A model generated the notes under the pieces. That model made no database searches. It saw only the letters and a list, made by a program, of their open reading frames with translations, and was not told where the DNA came from. From positions 1,838,501-1,902,500 of the forward strand of contig CM043942.1 in assembly GCA_014529385.2 (NCBI GenBank): a stretch of DNA of 64,000 nucleotides. Reading direction: 5' to 3'. How positions within the stretch are numbered: the stretch's first letter is position 1; every line of letters begins with the position of its first letter. Positions 1 through 41,891 of this stretch are shown here, piece by piece. The position numbers and the translations under genes are program-made. This DNA comes from Adiantum capillus-veneris. Lineage: Eukaryota > Streptophyta > Polypodiopsida > Polypodiales > Pteridaceae.

Positions 1-28871
<28,871 letters not shown>

Positions 28872-28953
28872 GGGAGCAACACAGTTCAAGCTCGTCCAAG
28901 CAAAACTGCACATAAATAGGAACCGTGGAAAAATCTCTCTGGTATTGTCTGTG

Positions 28954-28960
<7 letters not shown>

Positions 28961-29004
<44 letters not shown>
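28961..29004 (-). repeat. (GA)22 in the NHX 5' leader region
   Basis: Pure CT on the plus strand, GA on the NHX sense strand, 90-133 bp upstream of the start codon. It probably lies in the 5' UTR or core promoter. GAGA-type repeats are common in plant leaders and can bind BBR/BPC factors. That role is inference. Confidence 0.75.
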
Positions 29005-29007
<3 letters not shown>

Positions 29008-29389
29008 CAACACGAGAATCTTTGACGCACGTGCCTTAGATCTGAGGGAATGTACGAATGCTGCGTCAATTCGTAAAGAACACGGTGAAAAGCAGATGAT
29101 GATGACGACGAGACTCCGCCATGATGCTTCCTTGTTTGTTTTGAACTTTGCTCCTCCCTCAGCTGTTGTCAGTCGAGACTCAAAAGGCGTGCATGCACAG
29201 GAAGAGATCTGGGCGGGCCCTTGCAGCCCCGCTTGCGGACCTGGGAGGAAGTGACAGACAGCCAACGTGAGCTAGTGATCAACTCGAGAGATACTAACTC
29301 AGGATGGTGCAATTGCCCAATGCCACCACCAATTGGAACCCGTTCAAAACATAGCGAAGATACAAAGATGTAACAAGCCCTCGTAATTC
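29005..29389 (-). promoter_or_regulatory. Presumed NHX 5' leader/promoter
   Basis: Lies immediately upstream of the NHX start and before the first right-side repeats. No confident TATA box was seen. Open frames here run through the GA repeat and are not genes. Confidence 0.35.
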
Positions 29390-29640
29390 TTGAAGTAAGT
29401 CTCCTCAATCTTTGAAAAGTAAGTCTCTCCAATCTTTGAAAAATAAAAATTCTTTCAAAACATATTAAGTGCATAAGTGAAGGGTGAGATTAGAAAATGA
29501 AAAGACAGCTGAAAGTGGAAAGTCAATAGACATATGAAGATGGAAAGCCAAAAGACACATGAAGATGGAAAGTCAAAAGATATTTTGTGTCCATGTAAAT
29601 AGGTGTTTCTTTTCTCTTTTATTTTTTCTTTAATATTTTT
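29390..29640 (+). repeat. Partial copy of the about 290-bp repeat
   Basis: Shares AATCTTTGAAAAATAAAAA, CATATTAAGTGC and AAGTGAAGGGTGAG with the array at 32,605-33,490. It is separated from that array by a LINE. Confidence 0.65.
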
Positions 29641-29653
29641 TTATCTTCAAAGT

Positions 29654-29656
<3 letters not shown>

Positions 29657-29701
<45 letters not shown>
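29657..29701 (+). repeat. (CT)n microsatellite
   Basis: A pure dinucleotide run at the left edge of the LINE-2 sequence. Confidence 0.97.
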
Positions 29702-29704
<3 letters not shown>

Positions 29705-32590
29705 AGGCACCAATGACTTTATATGTAGAAAGCACAATGGTAATAGCGTGATTGACTATATATCGTTTTCGGAAGCCACTCTAAAATGCATACAAAGCTT
29801 TACACTCGGTGAATGGAATCCGGAATCGAATCATAGGATGTTATGTATTGACCTCAAGTGTAGTAAACGACCCGAGCATGTAGCTTCCAATCATGATGTG
29901 AATCATTTGTACCTACGTCTAGACTTCAAACGAGCACTTATATATACTGCTATGATGGACCAAATGTTAAGCATGATAGAGCATTAAGAGAGCTCAACAT
30001 TAAAATGCAAGTGGAAAGTTTTTAAAGAAGTAATTTGCTCTTGTGCGAAGGAATGTTGTTTGGTGAAACACATGTCTTGCAAAAGGTTTAAGAAGGGTAG
30101 CACCAAGAAGAAATGGTTTGACATGGAATGTAGTCAAGCCCGAAAACACTTGCTAAAATTGGATGCAAGCAAAAACAAGAAAGTTTACTTGGAATCTTCA
30201 CACACATACAAAGCACTTGTTCAAATGAAGAGGAGAAGGTGGGAAGTCAAAAAACAACTTCTTTTAGCGCAAGAGAAAGCACATGCATGCGGCAAGTTTT
30301 GGCAAAATCTAAAAGGGAAGCGTGTTTAGAGCTTTATTGACTTGACTCTTGAAGATATGTATATGCATTGCAAGAACCTCTATGAGAAACCCAAAGTTGA
30401 TAAGATGGAGTGTTGTAGCTCCCTTCCGTTTATGTCTCCCTTCTTTACCATTGAAGATATATGCCGCACGCTTGAGAAACTTGCTACTCGCAAGGCAGGG
30501 GACCTTCAAGGTGTCAAGACTGAAATGATTAAATGGAGAAGCAAGAAAACACGATATTGGATATGTGATATGTTTAACCTTATACTTCAGCATGGCATGC
30601 CTCATGATTGGAGTGCAAATTGGATCAAACCTTTGCACAAAGGAGGAGATGTAAACAATGTGAACAACTATCGCACTATAATGGTTGGTTCTTTGATGGC
30701 AAAGTTATTTGGATGTATCATGGAGATGAAGATAAGTGAATAGGCTGAAAAGAATGGCAAACGTGCGCTTGGTCTAGCAGGTTTTTGAAAGCATCATAGC
30801 ACTATTGATCACCTTGTCACTCTTCGAGTTCTTATGGAAGCGTTTCGATTGAAAGGAAAAAAGTTATATTGTTGCTTTGTGGATTTCAAAAAAGCTTTTG
30901 ACATGGTACCGTGAGGAGATCTTTGGAGACGTATGCAAAGCCTTCGTGCCAAGAGAATTTATTCATGCAGTCTTTCGCATCTACCAAAAAGTGATATATA
31001 GATTACGTATGGGAGATGGAATTTCAGAATTTTTTGCAAGCACCATTGGTGTCAAACAAGGATGCCCACTTTCCCCCACCCTCTTTGGGCTACTCATTGA
31101 TGAATTGGAATGCATGGTTCTTGATTTTATGTAGCAAGAAGGCATAGAAGAGGTTAAGATCGGAAATGCGGTGATCATGCTTTTGCTTTATGCCGATGAT
31201 GTAGTGCTCTTGGCACATACCTTAGAAGATGCACAAAAGCTTATGAGTGACTTGGAATACTTCTGCCTACATAGCGGGCTGATCGTGAATGGATCCGAAA
31301 CCAAGGTTATGCTTGTAAAGACCCTCAATGACGAAAATCCATGCATTGTATACAACAGTGAGCAACTTGAAGTGGTAGATCACTTCAAGTACCTTGCAAG
31401 GCCTTGAGGTTTCATCCAATCATAAATGGAAGGATTGTGCAATGTGTCGCTTGGAAGTCGGAAAGAGGGCTTATTATGCATTTGAGAACATGTGCAATGC
31501 TGGAGAGATCAAGTGTTGGGCTCTCAAAAAGTACCTCTTTGACACATTGGTGACACCGGTGCTTCTTTATGGAGTGGAGGCCGTGTGGGGTGGAAGCATC
31601 GCGAAGTCTACTTGGAAAGAGTTTGAGAATGTTCAAAAGTGTTTTCTTACCAACTTTCTTCAAGTCAAAACACAAACACCCTACATGCTCTTACTTCTTG
31701 AGTCCGGATCACTTCCCATTGAGGTCTTGGGCATGCAAAGCATTGTGGAGTACATGCTTAAGACACAATGTAGCCCTTTGCACAGACTTCCTAGAATCGC
31801 ATATGAAGCAAGTCAAAAGGTCCAAAAGACATGCAAGAGCAAAATACTAAGTTCGGGGTGGATGCTTGACATCAAGAAATGGTTTGGAAGATGGGATGCA
31901 TGTCACTTGGTCAAGGATGCGTCGATCGACTCCCAAGTTAATGAGGCCTTCTTACAACGCCAATGTATCACGGCTTGGGAGAAATCCGGAGGTTCTTGCT
32001 TCAGCCATTACACCACACACGTTGCCCCAAACTAGAAATCTCTCTTCTTCTCCGAACGAGGTAACCGAACCCATCCCTACATCCTTGAGCCCATCCCGTT
32101 GAGTGCGATCCACACCATTGCCTCCATTCGTCTTAGCTCCAATTCTCTACGCTGCGAGACAAGACAATGGGGCACTGGCGAGGAGTCTCATCAACTTTGC
32201 ACCTTATGCCCTCGTCAAGTGCGAGAGAGTGAGTACCACACACTACTTGAGTGCTCAGCTTTCGACTACATTAGGTCCTCTTTTCTCCATATATTCAGCC
32301 ATGAGCTCTCCCTAGATACCTTCCTCTCCCAACCACGATGTGGACTCTCTATTGCGACACTCGTCCATGGGTCATATTTGACCTCCGAGGACAATAATAG
32401 AACTATCTATCTATCTATCTCTCTCTCACAATGTTGCAACCGTCTTTTATAGCTAACACTATTGCAGATCTATGTGCTTCATCATTACCCGTGGCTACAG
32501 GCTATAGACTAGCGCATCACTATTGTTGTAGTTGAGGGAATCTTTGAATTAGGAATATCTTTTAATTTTTTTGAATCCATTAGTAATTCC
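29702..32590 (+). pseudogene. 5'-truncated LINE-2 (ORF2 remnant)
   Basis: Opens inside the endonuclease (GNSVIDYISFSEATLK, ESNHRMLCIDLKC). The reverse transcriptase is in pieces: KPLHKGGDVNNVNNYRTIMV, FVDFKKAFDMVP, GVKQGCPLSPTLFGLLIDEL, and the catalytic LLLYADDVVLLA near 31,180. SETKVMLVKT follows. A C-terminal CTLCPRQVRESEYHTLLEC cluster (about 32,200) matches the layout of the LINE at 5,454-10,455, so they are related. At least six breaks separate the frames. The tail near 32,428-32,590 recurs at 34,246-34,400. Confidence 0.82.
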
Positions 32591-32604
32591 CTTTTTTTTT
32601 TTTA

Positions 32605-33490
32605 AATTCTTGAATTAGGTCTCCCCAATCTTTGAAAAATAAAAAATCTTTTAAAACATATTAAGTGCTTAAGTGAAGGGTGAGTTTAGGAAATGAAAAG
32701 GTAGATGAAGATGAACAGTCAAAAGACCTTTTGTGTCCATAAAAAGAGATGATTCTCTTCTCTTTTATTGGTTTTCTAAAAGAAGCCTTAGAGATGAGTT
32801 GAGTTAGGCATACTTTCAATGTTTTAAGTGATGATTGAGGCTTGCCTTGAATGTTATTTTGTTTAAAAATATTAAATGTATAGTTTTATTCTTGAATTAG
32901 GTCTCCCCAATCTTCGAAAAATAAAAAGTCTTTCAAAATATATAAGTGCTTAAGTGAAGGGTGAGTTTAGTAAATGAAAAGATAGATGAAGGTCAAAAGT
33001 CAAAAGACCCCTTGTGTCCATATAAAGAGATGATTCTCTTCTCTTTTATTGGTTTTTTAAAAGAATCCTAAGAGATAAGTTGAGTTAGGCATACTTTCAA
33101 TGTTTTGAGTGATGATTGAGACTTACCTTAAATGTTATTTTAGTTTTAAAATATTAAATGGACAGTTTCATTCTTAAATTAGGCCTCCCCAATCTTTTTT
33201 AATTCTTAAACTAGGTCTTCCCAATCTTCGAAAAATAAAAAGTCTTTCAAAACATATTAAGTGCTTAAGTGAAGGGTGAGTTTAGGAAATGAAAAGATAA
33301 ATGAAGGTCAAAAGTCAAAAGACCTTTTGTGTCCATATAAAGAGATGACTCTCTTCTGTTTTATTGGTTTTCTAAAAGAAGCGTCGGAGATGATTTGAGT
33401 TAGGCATACTTTCAATGTATTAAGTGATGATTGAGACTTACCTTAAAGGTTATTTTGGTTTTAAAATATTAGATGGACAGTTTTATTTCA
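32605..33490 (+). repeat. Tandem repeat, three units of about 282-313 bp
   Basis: Units begin near 32,608, 32,891 and 33,201 with TTGAATTAGGTCTCCCCAAT-like sequence. They continue through AGTGAAGGGTGAGTTTAG and CTCTTCTCTTTTATTGG to GATGATTGAG. The third unit is preceded by a 30-bp duplicated start. Confidence 0.85.
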
Positions 33491-33606
33491 CCTTTCATTT
33501 CACATCCTTGACATGTCTTGACTTTTCTTGCATTTTATTGTTTTAGAATGCCAAAGTGAAGCTTCACCTTGCATAATCTAGCATATTCTATACATATATA
33601 TACATG

Positions 33607-33645
<39 letters not shown>

Positions 33646-34145
33646 CGATCGACAATGTTCAAGAAAGTCTTTTTTCCTAACTGGCCGAGTCTCTTGCATG
33701 TAAAGATGCAAATCGAAACTACAAGTAAAAAAATTTGAACCTGCAGGATTTTGGACTATTTTCTCGTATATTTTATCGATTTTTTTTCTTTACCATTGCT
33801 TGCAATTGGCTAATCTCGATTTTTAGACGGCTCAAGACTAACTTGAGGCACACCTGTCTTGAATACTGGTAGCCAAGATTCCTCCTCACAAAGAAGCAAC
33901 CAAAAATACTAGCAGAAAATTTGAAATTTGGAGGATTTTTGAACTATTTTCTCACATATTTCATCGGTTTTTCTTCCCTTTACCATGGTTTGTAACTAGC
34001 TAGTCTCGATTTTCAACCGGCTCAAGGCTAAGCTGAGGCAATTCGTTCACGAACACTGATTCCAATTTAACTCAACCTAATGATTTATCACTTTCTTATT
34101 GTTTTAGAAAGCCACCGTGACCCTTTTACTTGTTTTTTCGTTAAC
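33491..34145. other. AT-rich spacer with AT microsatellite and a duplicated 165-bp block
   Basis: 33,590-33,644 is an alternating TA run. Two related blocks (about 33,740-33,880 and 33,905-34,060) share GCTAGTCTCGATTTT-like and CCGGCTCAAGGCTAA-like sequence. No gene was seen. Confidence 0.6.
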
Positions 34146-34171
34146 GTTCTTTTCTCTTTAAAGTGTCCTTG

Positions 34172-34241
<70 letters not shown>

Positions 34242-34440
34242 CAATCAATGTTGTATCCGTCCTTCTCAGATAATACTATTATAAATCGACGTGCTTCGTC
34301 ATTGGCCGTTCCTACGCTCTATAGAGCATTTTTGTTGTTGTTGAGGAAATCTTTGAATTAGGAATACCTTTGAATTTTTTTGAAGCAATTAGGAATACCT
34401 TTTTATTTTTTTTGAATCATGTAAAGTACCTAGTATCCAT
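34146..34440 (+). mobile_element. LINE-2-type 3' end fragment
   Basis: After a CT run (34,171-34,238) the sequence CAATGTTGTATCCGTCCTTC through CTTCGTCATTGGC and TTTGAATTAGGAATACC parallels 32,428-32,580. Confidence 0.6.
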
Positions 34441-34639
34441 AATATTCATGCTTTGGTGTACCGTGCGAAAGTTTTGGCCAAACTAAATGTTTTCGGCTTG
34501 CCCCAAAGGGGCTGAGGCCTTCGTGATGCCTACTCTTTTTGCGAATGAATTTTTTAAAAAAATTTTGTGATTATTGCACGGAGTAATGGCCATTCAATTG
34601 ATGGAAGGGAAATTGTGAAATGGACAATAGGTTCACTTG
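34441..34639. other. Non-coding spacer
   Basis: Includes CCCCAAAGGGGCTGAGGCCT followed by an A/T-rich end near 34,545-34,565, possibly the tail of a LINE copy. Nothing firmer can be said. Confidence 0.3.
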
Positions 34640-34733
34640 ATGATGGGTTTCTCAAAACTCTCTCGCTCTCTCCTCAGATGATGATGGGTTTCTCTCGTTG
34701 TCTCTCTTTCTTGCCTTTGTTTGCTTGATGAAG

Positions 34734-34780
<47 letters not shown>

Positions 34781-35002
34781 CGTTGTCTCTCTTTCTTGCC
34801 TCTGTTTGCTTGATGAAGGGTGACAGTCCATGTTGCCTCCCTCCACAGCCCACGCTTGTAAAGCCCCTGGTGGGACTGCCGTAGGAATGATCCTCCCAAC
34901 CTCCCTTTATACAGCCCCCTGGGCCTCATTCCCTATCCACACTAGCAACCAGCCCCTTCAGCTTGGTCCTTGACCACTGGGGTTTATGCCCTTGGCATGA
35001 CA
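34640..35002 (-). repeat. LTR fragment of minus-strand element E
   Basis: On the minus strand the run AAGGGGGGAG is followed, after TAA, by TGTCATGCC at 35,002, a typical polypurine tract and LTR start. A TATA box (TATAAA) lies on the minus strand at about 34,911-34,906. The LTR includes a GA microsatellite (34,736-34,777). The left end is unclear. Confidence 0.6.
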
Positions 35003-36141
35003 TTACTCCCCCCTTGGAGAAGCGTTTTCGTCCTTGAAAACAAGAGTGGTGATACACGAATGTGTTCCACAGTGGCATCCTTCATGGATCCAACTGTTCA
35101 TTTGACTAGAACAGGGTTCTGCGGGAGGTTCAACGAAATCCTAAATAACATCCTGATTTTCCACATTGTTGTCCCTTTGCAACCGTCTTGGTGTAACCGT
35201 CTCATATACAACATAGCGTGTAAACTCCATTTAGAACTCATGTGAGTATGTTAAACGAGTTATCACAACTAAGATGTACCCAAAAGAGTATTTCTTCTCA
35301 CTTTCCATGAAAGCAACTTGCTGATGTAACTCATCAGTCAAGTTAAGTCCTTGACTTGTTATCTTCTCATCATATCAGTAAACAACCTCACCATAACCAG
35401 TGGTTAAGGTTGAGAACCTAAATTATACTTGAAGAGACTAAACCTAGTCGTAAACTTGCTTTAATTTATAGTAAGCAAACTTCAGCAATACATGCTTACT
35501 AATTGGATTGATTGGTGCTAACATACACACGTTGCATATCCTTTAGCACAAGATTACACTTTCTAATTTTCCTATCCCCGTGGATACTCACAGTAGCATA
35601 ACTGTTGTAATCTGCCTATCCCCTTGGATATTGACAGTAGCATAATTGTTGTAATCTACCTATCCCCTTGGATACTGACAATAGTGAGGTGTCGGGAATT
35701 CCCCACGATTTACAAACAGTCTTCCAAATGACTGGTAAACGGGGATCACAATGTCGTAAAATATTGCTAAGAACATGACAATGTCATGATAACAATCTTG
35801 GGTAACTTTAAAGATCTACAAACACCCAAACCAAACCATGACCTCTACTGGTGATTGGTAGATCCAAAAGGAATCTCATAGAGATATTGCACAGAGTGCA
35901 AAATGCGTCATAAGAAACTACTGTGATGAATATGCATGCCCCTCCAAATCAGTCTTTGCTAAACACTAGGGTGCATAACACCTAGTGTGCATGCATTTAA
36001 TAAAAACAGATCCTAACTTGCATATCCATGCCAATACTTATGGCGAATGTGATGCTCCTAGCACACATTAAAGAGTTATAAATATTTTCTCCTGCAATCA
36101 TGTGCAAGTCTTGCTCAAACGTTTGAACCATAGTAGGAGGA
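35003..36141 (-). other. Element E internal remnant and decayed sequence
   Basis: 35,110-35,005 (minus) reads like the C-terminus of gypsy pol (FKDENASPRG before the stop). 35,573-35,690 has two and a half copies of a 43-44-bp unit starting CCTATCCCCTTGGATA. No intact frame was seen. Confidence 0.4.
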
Positions 36142-36589
36142 ACCATAATAGGAGGTGAAACAATAATCACTTCTAGGTACAAATAATGAAACTTTAATAG
36201 CTCATAGCCGTGCTATATGCATAAACAACCATCTGTTAAGGTTGGGTAGCGGTACTTGTACCTTACCAAGTCGTTGTAAGTATCCGACATATTATGGCCA
36301 CCACTGAGATTGTTTCTGATACAACATGCTAAAAGATGATCTAGCAAACGGATTTGACTAGCTGCACCATAATAGGAGGTGAAACAATAATCACTTCTAG
36401 GTACAAATAATGAAACTTTAATAGCTCATAGCCGTGCTATATGCATAAACAACCATTTGTTAAGGTTGGGTAGCGGTACTTGTACCTTACCAAGTCGTTG
36501 TAAGTATCCGACATATTATGGCCACCACTGAGATTGTTTCTGATACAACATGCTAAAAGATGATCTAGCAAACGGATTTGACTAGCTGC
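36142..36589. repeat. 224-bp tandem duplication
   Basis: Two copies start ACCATAATAGGAGGTGAAAC at 36,142 and 36,366 and differ by one base as read (CATCTG versus CATTTG). This is a recent event. Confidence 0.92.
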
Positions 36590-38296
36590 ACCTAGGGACA
36601 TCGTTGCGACACAAAATCGAAGTAGCGGCGCTAGTGTCAGTCCCAGAGACTCAAATTCTCCACATGTGGCATATGTCTCAAGTAAGGATATGTGAAAAAC
36701 GAACATTTTCAAGTACGAGATGTACTTGGGTGTGGAGGTAATTGTAAACACGCGTGCGATGTGCATGAGAGAGACCATGATTATCCATACTCCACACTCG
36801 CTAAACCGAACTCCTTGAGTTCCTAGACCATGTTGTATCCCATGTGACAACATGTGCCAAATCAAACCCTACAAGTGGATCTATAATTGCGTAATGCGAA
36901 AACTTATTTTGGACACTATAGCCCAAAGTTCTTGGCTCTTACATGACCTTGTCATCTCGTTGAAGAGCAAAAATGGATGAAAACATAAAAGTTTATACAT
37001 CCTACTTGGAAAAGGAAATAAAAACATAGAAACAAAACCAAATCAAATGCATACCTGGAGGTTGAACATAGTGTTCACTTTTTCGTCGTTAGTGAAAGGC
37101 ACCTACCCAAATTTCCCGTCTATAAAGGCCTAGGAACACTAATCTGAATGCAAGTAGTATCACATATGTAACCATGGGTGTTGCTGTTGCAATCCAAACC
37201 CCTTGGTTAAAATTGACAGTGCCAAACCCCTTGGTTAGACTTTTGTATGGAACTACTCAACTAGCATCCAATAGTATCTGAATTCAACTTTGGAAGTTGA
37301 AATTATCCACTAGCCCTTGGTAGCTTTATGGACTTCTTTCCTTGAAAGTGTAAGTTGGAAGATTCCAAGAATTGACCATCACGCTTAATAAGTGTTTTAG
37401 TAATCACGAGCTGGGTCTTACTCCCAAACTGTACACATATAGACACTCTTAGTGCTATAGATGAAATAGGAGATCTACTGAAGGTGGAATCGTATTCACA
37501 ACTAGGTCTTTTCTAAACCTAAAAAGCAATAATCTTGGGTTTTTGTGAGCAGGCGTGCTGTCTGAAATGATGACTGCATCTATACAGCTTGGTAGAGATA
37601 AGCCCTTACGAGTTTAAGGCATTCAAAAACTCCACTTGATCCTCACACTTAAGGCGTGTACTGCTACAATCATGCACAAAAAATTGCTAATGGTAGGACG
37701 CTTTCCTATCCATTATAATCGATGGGTACTCCGTCGAATAGAATTGTTTGAGCTTGAAAGAAATCACTGATGGATGTTGCATTTTTTTCGCTACCATCTG
37801 TTTATGAATTCGTATATCGCTGCATGCATTTTGTTTGTAAATGTATTGCAATTTCCGTGTGACATTTACCTTTGTATCCATTTGATTGTCGTGCACACTA
37901 ACCCTTGGGCGAGAAAGCTTGGGTTATTTTGCAGTCCTTGAAGCATCGGAGAAATTTGAAGTCGACAATGCAGCCGAACGTCATGAGAACAAACTGATTA
38001 CCCCGCAGACGTCATGCATTCTTTTTGCAGCAAAAGCGTGCTTGAAATTTACTCATGCTAGTTTTTTATAGTTGCTAAAATTCAAAGGTCTAAGGTTCAA
38101 TTTCTTTTAAAGAGAAGCATGATTAAACAAAAAAAATGAAGAGATGCCTTTGGGGCCTCGTTTCTACTAGCAAGGGAGAAGAGGGGTCGGGGCTTCCATT
38201 TGCAAGGGTCGGTTGCTAGTGAAGCAAGCTATGAGCATTTCCATTTGAGAGCATACACCGTGTTTGCGTGCGCGCACGTGTGTGTGTGTGCGCTTC

Positions 38297-38298
<2 letters not shown>
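36590..38298. other. Unassigned sequence
   Basis: No domain recognised on either strand. Short frames at 36,437-36,865 and 37,687-37,896 have no family resemblance. Confidence 0.4.
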
Positions 38299-39310
<1,012 letters not shown>

Positions 39311-39660
39311 TAAAGGGGAGAGAGTGGCTCACCGTCAAACGGTGAGAGGTGCTCTGCTACTAGTTTTTTATTTCACTCACAGAGTTTAATTATTATTACA
39401 AAAATGGTCATCAAAGCCCGGACTACCGTCAAACCGCACAAGTGACGGCGCGACGACGACATCAAAGTGAAAATTCCATGCCTCTAGCTATTTGCACACT
39501 TCACGCACTATCGCTTTCATATAGCCACTCGTAGGGAACTTCCGTCAAAATTTGTGGCTCTTAGCCATTCCAAAATAGGTGGTAATAGACGGCTCTTAGC
39601 CCTTCTTGTTACCATATTGACATAAAAGCATGCCTAGTTTCCCCTTTCTCCCATAAAAGG

Positions 39661-39725
<65 letters not shown>

Positions 39726-41891
39726 CTGGGTTGAGGGAGACCCCTTAGTCTAATGTGTTGTATGCACCTTATGAAAGCTTCTGTGCAGACATGGTCTGAA
39801 TCATAGCTTATCCTATTATAAGCATACGACAGTGTGTGTAATGGAAATGACCTATGAACTTTGAGAGTAGCGGAATTAGGAAATTAGATGAAGCACTTTT
39901 GTGAGATTACTTTGTGAGCATAGCGGGTGAACTTGAGCAACATAAACATGGTACTTAGTTAACTTGGCATGAACAATACTTTTGCAAGAGAGAGACTTTA
40001 GAGAACATGACAATAGTTGAGGATCGGATTCATATGAAGCTGATCCCCCCTCCAATAGGCATTTGTATTATAGTTTCTCCCATCAAGAGAGACTTGGTAC
40101 AATACAATCTTTGTGCTCCTTGTGACCTAGGTGATGCAATGAAGATGGAAAGCTTCATGCATCACAAGCATAACATAAACTTTGTGGAAAGCATTGACTA
40201 TCCCAAGCCTCAGTCCCAAGGCCTCAAACACCTTCGAATGTGGAGAGAGCTAGGGGGGAATGAGGATGGGGAAGAGGAAGAAGAAACATTCCATAGGAGG
40301 AAGAAATGGTTCCTCACTTATCATCACTCTTCTTGCTAGCATTCATAATAGCATAGTAATGAAGATGGCAAGCTTAAGCATTGAAGCATGGATCTTGGTT
40401 GGATTTGCATTTCATAGCCAAGAGTGTTGGTGTAGGCTCTCACTTCTCACAAGCTTGGAGAAGGAGGTGGAGTTCCTTGACTTTCACCAAGTGAGAATGA
40501 CGAGAATGAATCCACAAAATGAGTGTGTGTGTGTGTGTGTGTGTGTGGTGTATACCCCCCAACACACCCCTTGCTTGCTTGGGGTGAGTTCTACCCTTTT
40601 TTCATATCTCAAGCTCATTGGACCCCTCTCCCCCTAGCCAATCACATGCAACATGCATTTCAAGTACGTGGGTAGTCTTTGGACAAGTGTCCTCCGTACC
40701 CCTTAGAGAGAGAGAGAGCTTGAAAATATCTAGATATTTGTTGGATGGAACTAGAAGTTCATTGGACCCCTCTTTAACCCAACCAATAGCATTCAAGCAC
40801 ACCATGTGGCTAAGCATAGGGAAAGTGTGACATGTGTCCCATGTGCCCCTTTAGAAAAGGGGTGCCCTTTGGGTGAGTGGGAGGTTAAGTCAAAGATTCC
40901 ACTAACTTTGGGGCTTTCCCCCTCCTTTGTAGGGTCTCTTTTTGACTCAAGCACCTTACCCCCTATGCATAGGAAGCTTCTCAAGCACCTTCCTCATTAA
41001 GCATGACAAGCACCTCAAGCACCTTAGTCCTCATCAAGCACGGAAAGGACCTCAAGCACCTTAGCCATCAAGCACGACAAGCACCTCAAGCACCTTAGTC
41101 AGCAAGCACGACAAGCACCTCAAGCTTAGGTCGGGTGGGCTTCCACCTCAAGCTCATCCCTAGCTTGCCTAAGGTCAAAGGACTTTTAACACTAACCATT
41201 GGAGGTCTTTAATGAAGCTAACCCTAAGGTCTTTTAAGCTCCGTTAGATGCACATTGCTCTTTGGTAGACCCGTATTGAGATGCAACCATCTCTCCTTTT
41301 GGTCCCGTGCTAAGATAGGTTTAGAAGCACATGTCTCTATTCTAACTCTTGTTCTCGTTTATTTTCTCACATTAAATGATCAGTTTAATAAGAGAAAAAA
41401 TGATCTGGGTAAGCTAAATATTAGATTTTATGACATTACCTCTCTCTTGAAATCATAGTCGTCCTCGACTATGAGGTAGAGAAGATAAAGCCTAGTCATT
41501 ACTCCATGTTTCTTAGCGGGTAGAGGATCCCTTTTTACCTATGCGACATCATTTCGAAATGGATGACTAATCCATTTGGTTCTTGGGAGACGTAGATGCC
41601 GCAAGCATGTCTGCTCTTTGGTCCATATCATACTTCCAAAGTAGAGTGACAAGTTCTACTTGGTGTTTGGGAGACGTCGTCACCATAAACATGATTCTAA
41701 GCATGCATACTTCATAAATTTGTGCACAATAAAAAGAGAACTAGTCTTATAAGACAAAAACATTGTTCATTTAAAATGCATTTTCATATGCTTATTTTAA
41801 GGCATCATTGTAAGCATTGACAAGGTTCATATTATCCTTAAGCTAGGCTCTTTGCATCCATCTAGCATCTTTAAAAGAATAATTCTTAAAC
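39311..41891. other. Non-coding stretch with simple and tandem repeats
   Basis: (GA)n at 39,663-39,722, (GT)n at about 40,524-40,548, and a 30-40-bp imperfect tandem repeat AAGCACGACAAGCACCTCAA at about 40,970-41,130. Two related blocks near 40,618 and 40,760 share TTGGACCCCTCT. No gene was seen. Confidence 0.5.
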
